Shown: positions 61,952 to 64,000 of the stretch, one piece after another
Position numbering within the stretch: position 1 is the first letter of the stretch
Layout of the letters: every line of letters starts with the position of its first letter
Assembly (NCBI RefSeq): GCF_001908275.1
Contig: NZ_CP018620.1
Coordinates: forward strand, 4,960,001 to 5,024,000
Direction: 5' to 3'
From: Paenibacillus xylanexedens
GTDB lineage: Bacteria; Bacillota; Bacilli; Paenibacillales; Paenibacillaceae
Length of the DNA stretch: 64,000 nt
Made by a program: the position numbers and the translations under genes
Notes under the pieces: model-generated
What the model was told of the DNA's origin: nothing
Seen by the model: only the letters and a program-made list of their open reading frames with translations
Databases searched by the model: none

Positions 61952-62764
61952 CTATATGGAAACAGGAACGTAAATACAACAATGAATGCCTGATTGGCTG
62001 TTCAGATTATTCATGGAAAAGATATCGTATGCATGCACAACGCCATCTGCCCGATCCGTCGTTTCAAGCAGGACACGATTGACTTGTTTCAGTTCAACTT
62101 GGTGCAGGTTCCAGATCGTTCGGAAGTCTATACTTTCTTCACTCAATTGTTTCACGATTCTGCTAAACTCGGGGTCACTCGGATACTTGTCATAATACGT
62201 ACGGAATACGGCTACCGAGTGCCGCGCGAATTCCTCCCAGTTGTGCATACGCTCCCTGAGCGCTGTATCCAGAAATAAAATCCGCATCATTAAACGCTCA
62301 TTCATATTCATCGACGAGAAGTTGAAGAGGTTCATATCTGCAGCTTCATTCCAGGCAAGTACCTCAGAACGTTCATTGGTAATAAAGGAAGGATGAGTCA
62401 ACTGGCCAATAATGCTCTGCCACCCTGGCTCCAGTTGTGAATACGAAGCAAGGAATTCATGTTCCGTATTAGGGTCCCATAAGTCAAACAGATGACTCTT
62501 CTCTTCCAGGGTTAAACGGAGCGCATTCGCTATACTCTGCATCACTTCTCGTGAAGCCGCCAACTCCCTCCCCTGTTCGAGCCACGTGTAATACGTTGCA
62601 CTGACACCAGCCAATACCGCTACTTCTTCCCGCCGTAGACCAGGTGTTCTTCGCTGTCCATAAGATCCTGACAATCCAACTTGTTCCGGTTGAATGCGGC
62701 TTCTCCGCGATTTCAAAAACTCACCCAGTTTTTTGTTACGGCTCATACTTGTATCCATAGACAT
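61952..62764 (-). CDS. XRE-type regulator with MmyB-like ligand-binding domain, 270 aa
   Basis: The N-terminal helix-turn-helix (about 10-90) reads GQRRTPGLRREEVAVLAGVS and TYYTWLEQGRE, the hallmark of this regulator group. The C-terminal domain (about 105-265) has the MmyB-like pattern PSFITNERSEVLAWNEAAD. AAAGGAA precedes ATG. Such regulators are often next to the dehydrogenase or reductase they control, so it probably regulates the aldo/keto reductase downstream, perhaps through the dyad at 61865-61878. Confidence 0.9.
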   Translation of the reverse strand: MSMDTSMSRNKKLGEFLKSRRSRIQPEQVGLSGSYGQRRTPGLRREEVAVLAGVSATYYTWLEQGRELAASREVMQSIANALRLTLEEKSHLFDLWDPNTEHEFLASYSQLEPGWQSIIGQLTHPSFITNERSEVLAWNEAADMNLFNFSSMNMNERLMMRILFLDTALRERMHNWEEFARHSVAVFRTYYDKYPSDPEFSRIVKQLSEESIDFRTIWNLHQVELKQVNRVLLETTDRADGVVHAYDIFSMNNLNSQSGIHCCIYVPVSI

Positions 62765-62919
62765 CGTTCCTTTTTATAAAAGTATTCAAGCCTATTCGAC
62801 TCTATCCAAAATGGTAGTCTCTGAATGACTCTGATATAATCCATCTATTATTAGTTCTACAGAATACTTGGTTTACAAGTAGCTTAGCATCGATTGATAC
62901 AGAGCGAAAGGAGCATAAC

Positions 62920-64000
62920 ATGATTCCCAATGTTGGAGATGTGTACTGCGTGTACGTCGAAAAATTACAACAATATACAGCCTGCCAGGTAACTGGACTG
63001 AAAGAAACAGAGGGTAAAACTTCTGACACGCTTGCCTCCGTCCTTCAGTTGGATTGGACTGGTGATCAACTGCCTAATGAAACGCAGCTTCATCAGATGA
63101 AACCACTGATCTGTAATTTTTATTTCTGGAATGATCGACTTGCCCATAGTTTCGTGAGTGCTAATGTTCCTTCACAGTATGTGCTTGCAGGCAATATCCC
63201 TCCGCTCTACACCGAGGAAACGAATACGTATGGCGGAGGCTGGCCGATCGGAGAAAGTCTCTATCTCCAGCGTGAATGGGAAGGTATCGATGCGATCCGA
63301 AGAGCGCAGTTCAAACAAGCTTCGGATGATCACGAAGATGTGATGGTTGGCGATCGTGTAATGCGGCGCAGTACGAGTACACTCCGCGATTTCAACCCTA
63401 CATCTTCTGAAGATGTAGCCGAACTCGCAAAGCTACCTTGTCTGACACATATTGAAATGGATGGATATACGGAATCAATCTTTCCATTTATAGAGGACAA
63501 CCCGTTCATTAATGAACTTCATATCATACATCATGGTCAAACGATGCTCGATATCAGCAACAGCCATCTGACCAAACTTATTGTGGATGTCAGCGGGTTG
63601 AAGGAGTTAATTTTGAACACAAAGATGAAAAGTCTGAATTTCACAGGAGAGTTGTCTCCTGATCTGCGTATCTTGGCTTATGAAGACGGTAAATGCGTCA
63701 CTCTCAATGTTCCATCTGGCCTGCCACAGGTTACGGGTATCTCACGACTTGAAGGTCTGCATATCAGAGATATCACGGAGCTCAATCTGGAGCCACTTGT
63801 TCAGTATTATCCTGAGCTTTCAGAGTTGCGATTGTGGGGTAAACCCGGCAATGTATACCATATAGAATCGATTCAGCATTTGGCAAATTTGCAGACCTTC
63901 ACTACATATGACCTGTTCGGCTTCAATGGTGAAGAATTCCCTGATCCAGAGCAACTTCCACAATTGGCTACGCTGTGGCTAACCAGCCTTCCTGCCGATG
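62920..64000 (+). CDS. Leucine-rich-repeat-like protein with Imm26-like N-terminus, truncated by window edge
   Basis: Open from the ATG at 62920 to the right edge (360 codons seen). AAAGGAG lies before the start. The first 100 residues (MIPNVGDVYCVYVEKLQQY, TACQVTGL) resemble the small beta-rich domain of Imm26-type proteins; this is a pattern-based guess. From about residue 160 the protein has irregular leucine-rich repeats (LAKLPCLTHIEMDGY, LTKLIVDVSGLKELIL, LEGLHIRDITELNLEPL, YPELSELRLWG). No signal peptide, so it is cytoplasmic. Divergent from the XRE regulator. Function unknown. Confidence 0.75.
   Translation, partial: MIPNVGDVYCVYVEKLQQYTACQVTGLKETEGKTSDTLASVLQLDWTGDQLPNETQLHQMKPLICNFYFWNDRLAHSFVSANVPSQYVLAGNIPPLYTEETNTYGGGWPIGESLYLQREWEGIDAIRRAQFKQASDDHEDVMVGDRVMRRSTSTLRDFNPTSSEDVAELAKLPCLTHIEMDGYTESIFPFIEDNPFINELHIIHHGQTMLDISNSHLTKLIVDVSGLKELILNTKMKSLNFTGELSPDLRILAYEDGKCVTLNVPSGLPQVTGISRLEGLHIRDITELNLEPLVQYYPELSELRLWGKPGNVYHIESIQHLANLQTFTTYDLFGFNGEEFPDPEQLPQLATLWLTSLPAD

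Overview
The window looks like a chromosomal segment of a low-GC Gram-positive, spore-forming bacterium, most likely a Paenibacillus. The reasons are strong AGGAGG-type ribosome binding sites with some GTG/TTG starts, Rho-independent terminators after most transcription units, LicT-type antitermination and a CcpA-like cre site, and an iturin-type lipopeptide synthetase alongside GH1/GH78 sugar-catabolic genes. The species cannot be fixed from sequence alone. No rRNA, tRNA, CRISPR array, insertion sequence or prophage was seen.

Region 1 (1-21988, minus strand) is the start of a large lipopeptide assembly line with the iturin/mycosubtilin layout. A stand-alone malonyl-CoA transacylase (FenF/ItuD type) is followed by a 3962-residue PKS/NRPS hybrid (AL-ACP-KS-ACP-AMT-C-PCP-C-A-PCP-C, as in ItuA/MycA) and then an ItuB/MycB-like NRPS that runs off the left edge. 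The scaffold should make a beta-amino fatty acid and couple it to a peptide. The adenylation pocket residues do not read as the canonical iturin Asn-Tyr-Asn. Residue 1 reads Glu (DAKDLGVVDK), residue 2 has an unusual, perhaps Tyr-like code (DSTQVAEVVK), and residue 3 reads exactly Thr (DFWNIGMVHK). Epimerisation domains follow modules 2 and 3. The product is therefore expected to be an iturin-like lipopeptide with a different peptide ring.

Region 2 (22 to 27.4 kb) holds unrelated single genes: a seven-bladed YVTN propeller protein with a small partner, a Cof-type HAD phosphatase, a GNAT acetyltransferase, a membrane-anchored subtilase and a Rid-family protein lacking the catalytic arginine.

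Region 3 (27.6-34.6 kb and 42.5-47.2 kb) contains two aryl-beta-glucoside utilisation loci. The first is licT, bglP-a, bglP-b, bglA; the second is licT, bglP, bglA. Six RAT-like antiterminator RNA elements were found, most overlapping intrinsic terminators, including in front of each licT gene. Between the two loci lie a P-loop kinase-like protein, an acyltransferase-3 membrane protein, a GNAT overlapping an Imm5-like protein, a GH78 alpha-L-rhamnosidase with a divergent AraC regulator, and a 5'-nucleotidase-like HAD protein.

Region 4 (47.3-64 kb) has a secreted protein of unknown function, a membrane metallophosphoesterase, an oxidative pentose phosphate operon (zwf-tal-gnd) divergent from a LysR regulator, and a small chemosensory operon (mcp-cheW-cheA). 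These are followed by an unknown conserved protein, a cupin, an aldo/keto reductase with an XRE/MmyB-type regulator, and the start of a leucine-rich-repeat-like protein cut by the right edge.
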